Positions 62,317-64,000 of a stretch of 64,000 nucleotides of DNA are shown in pieces. Origin of the DNA: HyVt-477 sp965224605 (lineage in GTDB: Bacteria; Pseudomonadota; Gammaproteobacteria; Thiotrichales; Thiotrichaceae). The stretch's first letter is position 1, and each line of letters starts with the position of its first letter. Below the pieces are notes generated by a model, which saw only the letters and a list, made by a program, of their open reading frames with translations, had not been told where the DNA came from and made no database searches. The position numbers and the translations under genes are program-made. The stretch covers positions 186,001 to 250,000 of the forward strand of contig CBDCZP010000001.1 in the NCBI GenBank assembly GCA_965224605.1, written 5' to 3'.

Positions 62317-63213
62317 ATGTCAGATAGAAGACTTCAGGTCTTTCACACAGTAGCAAAATTGTTAAGCTTTACTAAAGCAGCTGATCAGCTACACATGACC
62401 CAACCCGCAGTTACCTTTCAGATTCGCCAGTTGGAAGAACAATTTGATACGCGTCTTTTTGATAGAGCGCATAATCGCGTCTCACTGACCGATGCAGGTG
62501 AACGAGCATTTGAATATGCAGAAAACATTTTTGAGCAATATTCAGAGATGGAAAATGCTATTCGTGAAATTACCGGCGATATCAGTGGCTCATTAGTCAT
62601 CGGGGCAAGCACCACAGTAGCAGAGTACATGCTGCCCGCTTTGCTAGGTGATTTCAAACAGCAAAACCCAGAAGTGAAAATGCGTTTACAAGTTGGCAAC
62701 ACCGAAGGTATTGTCTCAATGGTAGAGAACAATACGATTGATCTTGGTGTCGTAGAAGGGCCCGTTAATAACAAAAGCCTACAAGTTGAAGTCTGTCGTA
62801 AGGATCAGCTTGTTGCCGTAGTGTCTCCTAATCATCCGCTGTCAAAAAGAAAGAAAGTTTCTCTCGCTGATATGATGAAACATCCCTTTATTTGCAGAGA
62901 ATCAGGTTCTGGTACACGTGAGGTCATTTCCGAGAAGCTACGTTCTGCTGGTTTGGATCGACAATCAGTCTCTAATACCCTTGAATTAGGCAGTCCTGAA
63001 TCTATCAAAGGCGCCGTAGAAGCAGGTATGGGCGTTTCTATTTTATCTAGTGTTAGTGTGATTAAAGAAGTAGAGCTTGGCACATTAGTTGCTATCCCGA
63101 TAACACCCAAGATTCAGCGTAACTTCTCATTTGTGCGTCAACGTAATAAATTTCGTGCACCTGCAATGGAAGAATTACTAGAATTTGCTAGGACTTATTG
63201 CAAGGCTAGTTGA
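62317..63213 (+). CDS. LysR-family transcriptional regulator, 298 aa
   Basis: The N-terminal winged helix-turn-helix (1-60, RLQVFHTVAKLLSFTKAADQ, LHMTQPAVTFQIRQLEE) is followed by a periplasmic-binding-type effector domain (about 90-295) with SLVIGASTTVAEYMLP and ESGSGTREV, close to the CbbR/YeiE/CysL group. It acts in the cytoplasm as a tetramer on target promoters. No divergent partner gene is adjacent, so its regulon cannot be read from position. Identity as CbbR is possible but unsupported. Confidence 0.92.
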   Translation: MSDRRLQVFHTVAKLLSFTKAADQLHMTQPAVTFQIRQLEEQFDTRLFDRAHNRVSLTDAGERAFEYAENIFEQYSEMENAIREITGDISGSLVIGASTTVAEYMLPALLGDFKQQNPEVKMRLQVGNTEGIVSMVENNTIDLGVVEGPVNNKSLQVEVCRKDQLVAVVSPNHPLSKRKKVSLADMMKHPFICRESGSGTREVISEKLRSAGLDRQSVSNTLELGSPESIKGAVEAGMGVSILSSVSVIKEVELGTLVAIPITPKIQRNFSFVRQRNKFRAPAMEELLEFARTYCKAS

Positions 63214-63229
63214 TTGCAAGGCTAGTTGA
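63198..63229 (+). repeat. 16-bp tandem duplication at the regulator 3' end
   Basis: TTGCAAGGCTAGTTGA occurs at 63198-63213 (including the stop codon) and again at 63214-63229. It is probably a replication-slippage product without effect on the protein. Confidence 0.9.
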
Positions 63230-63339
63230 TAATCTTCTCACAGCACTAATTTTTTTCTGTGGTGTGATTTATTCGATCCTTTATGGCAGCGCTTTACAAA
63301 TGAGTAGTGTCTGGAAATAGGAATACGGGTAAACCTCTG

Positions 63340-64000
63340 TCAATCATGACGTAGTTGCTCAAAATATTCGACTACCAGATTGATATAGGGAAGCACACAA
63401 TCTTTATGACCAGACGGATTCTCTGTACATTTAATTAGCTCGATATTAGCACCCAAGTTTTTCATAGTATCGAAGGTGCTTTCTGCACTCTCTATAGGTA
63501 CTGTATTATCATCTTCACCATGAAATAACTTAATAGGAAAATCGGGACGCCATTGATGAACATCATCTTGTTTGTCATCATCAAAATAACGTCTAAGAAA
63601 AGTGGTTTCAAATTCAACTTCAGCATCCGCAGGAATCAATCCTTCAAGAAAAGAAATAGCAAGATCGGCTAGATCACCCGGGAGGTTAATTCCAAATAAT
63701 TTTTTATCTAGCGCGGCATTCAAATCATAAGGTCCTGCGCCCAGCACAGCGCTGGTTATCTGAAAACCACTATGTGGATTATTCTGCAAATCTTGCATGG
63801 CTGCCATGGTTACATACCCCCCTTGTGAATAACCTGTCATAAACAATTGATCATTCATTTTTATAGCATTCAAATCTAACCAGACCTTGCCAGCCTTTAG
63901 CATATCGTTGACAGCGTCAGCAGAGGGTGTTTTTTGCAAATAAGGATGTTTGTTACCGAAAGAAGACCCAAAGCCAACGTAGTCGGCAGAAAAAACGACA
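63340..64000 (-). CDS. Secretory-lipase-like alpha/beta hydrolase (5' end outside window)
   Basis: The frame stays open to the right edge, and the translated edge reads VVFSADYVGFGSSFGNKHPY before QKTPSADAVND, so the start lies beyond 64000. The nucleophile elbow is GYSQGGYV. The acid Asp is likely in FHGEDDNTVPIES and the His in PSGHKDCVLPY. The DYVGFGSS and nucleophile context resembles the secretory lipase/LIP family. It likely hydrolyses an ester; location cannot be judged without the N-terminus. Confidence 0.82.
   Translation of the reverse strand, partial: VVFSADYVGFGSSFGNKHPYLQKTPSADAVNDMLKAGKVWLDLNAIKMNDQLFMTGYSQGGYVTMAAMQDLQNNPHSGFQITSAVLGAGPYDLNAALDKKLFGINLPGDLADLAISFLEGLIPADAEVEFETTFLRRYFDDDKQDDVHQWRPDFPIKLFHGEDDNTVPIESAESTFDTMKNLGANIELIKCTENPSGHKDCVLPYINLVVEYFEQLRHD

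Noticed and set aside
63236..63275. Terminator after the LysR gene
   Set aside because: A 9-bp stem with one mismatch and a 12-base loop can be drawn, but no T-run follows in the right place.

Overview
The window looks like chromosome of a gammaproteobacterium, most likely a marine or sulfur-oxidiser type near Thiotrichales. This rests on gene content (gltBD, coaE-zapD, a complete ccoNOQPGHIS cluster, OmpA proteins) and general protein character. The exact taxon is inference. Core genes have a balanced composition. The block from about 34.8 to 53.3 kb is visibly AT-richer and is accessory DNA.

Layout. (1) 1-7.2 kb, minus strand: an operon of four secreted DUF11-type surface proteins ending in a very large outer-membrane protein that runs off the left edge. 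(2) 7.7-12.2 kb, plus: a 1,126-aa calcium-binding thrombospondin-type-3 repeat protein with a C-terminal GlyGly-CTERM-like tail, then an OmpA-family protein. Together with (1) this reads as one cell-surface system. (3) 12.5-24.2 kb, plus: coaE, zapD, two related single-TM coiled-coil proteins, gltBD and a double-AAA ATPase. (4) 24.2-28.0 kb, minus: speD, a GNAT protein, a lipoprotein and a membrane-anchored aminopropyltransferase, forming a polyamine-type operon. (5) 28.2-34.8 kb: a thioredoxin-like protein, a small OmpA protein, and a cupin/SDR/LtaS-like/formyltransferase/PhyH group of cell-surface polymer character.

(6) 34.8-53.3 kb is the most interesting part: a chromosomal integron with two different integron integrases (intI-A 36187-35216, intI-B 43768-42788), each with its own inferred attI. 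It has seven directly oriented attC sites of about 126-131 bp, an extra attI-like copy inside the array, and one inverted attC at the far end. Cassette junctions were checked by matching the 7-bp core of each site to the next, and most fit exactly. Cassettes carry a DUF262/GmrSD-like protein, two unknown two-gene membrane cassettes (one with a possible PD-(D/E)xK nuclease), DUF4160-DUF2442, two vapBC pairs (one broken by an IS30 element), a NERD nuclease with a decayed PIN-like gene, and a non-coding cassette with ten 74-bp tandem repeats. An IS3 element, a MITE with 10-bp target duplications and a decayed AbiEii-like toxin gene mark the right end.

(7) 53.5-62.1 kb, plus: ccoN-O-Q-P, a strong terminator, then ccoG-H-I-S, giving cbb3 oxidase plus its assembly and copper supply. 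A LysR regulator and a partial secretory-lipase-like hydrolase close the window. No rRNA, tRNA or CRISPR array was seen.
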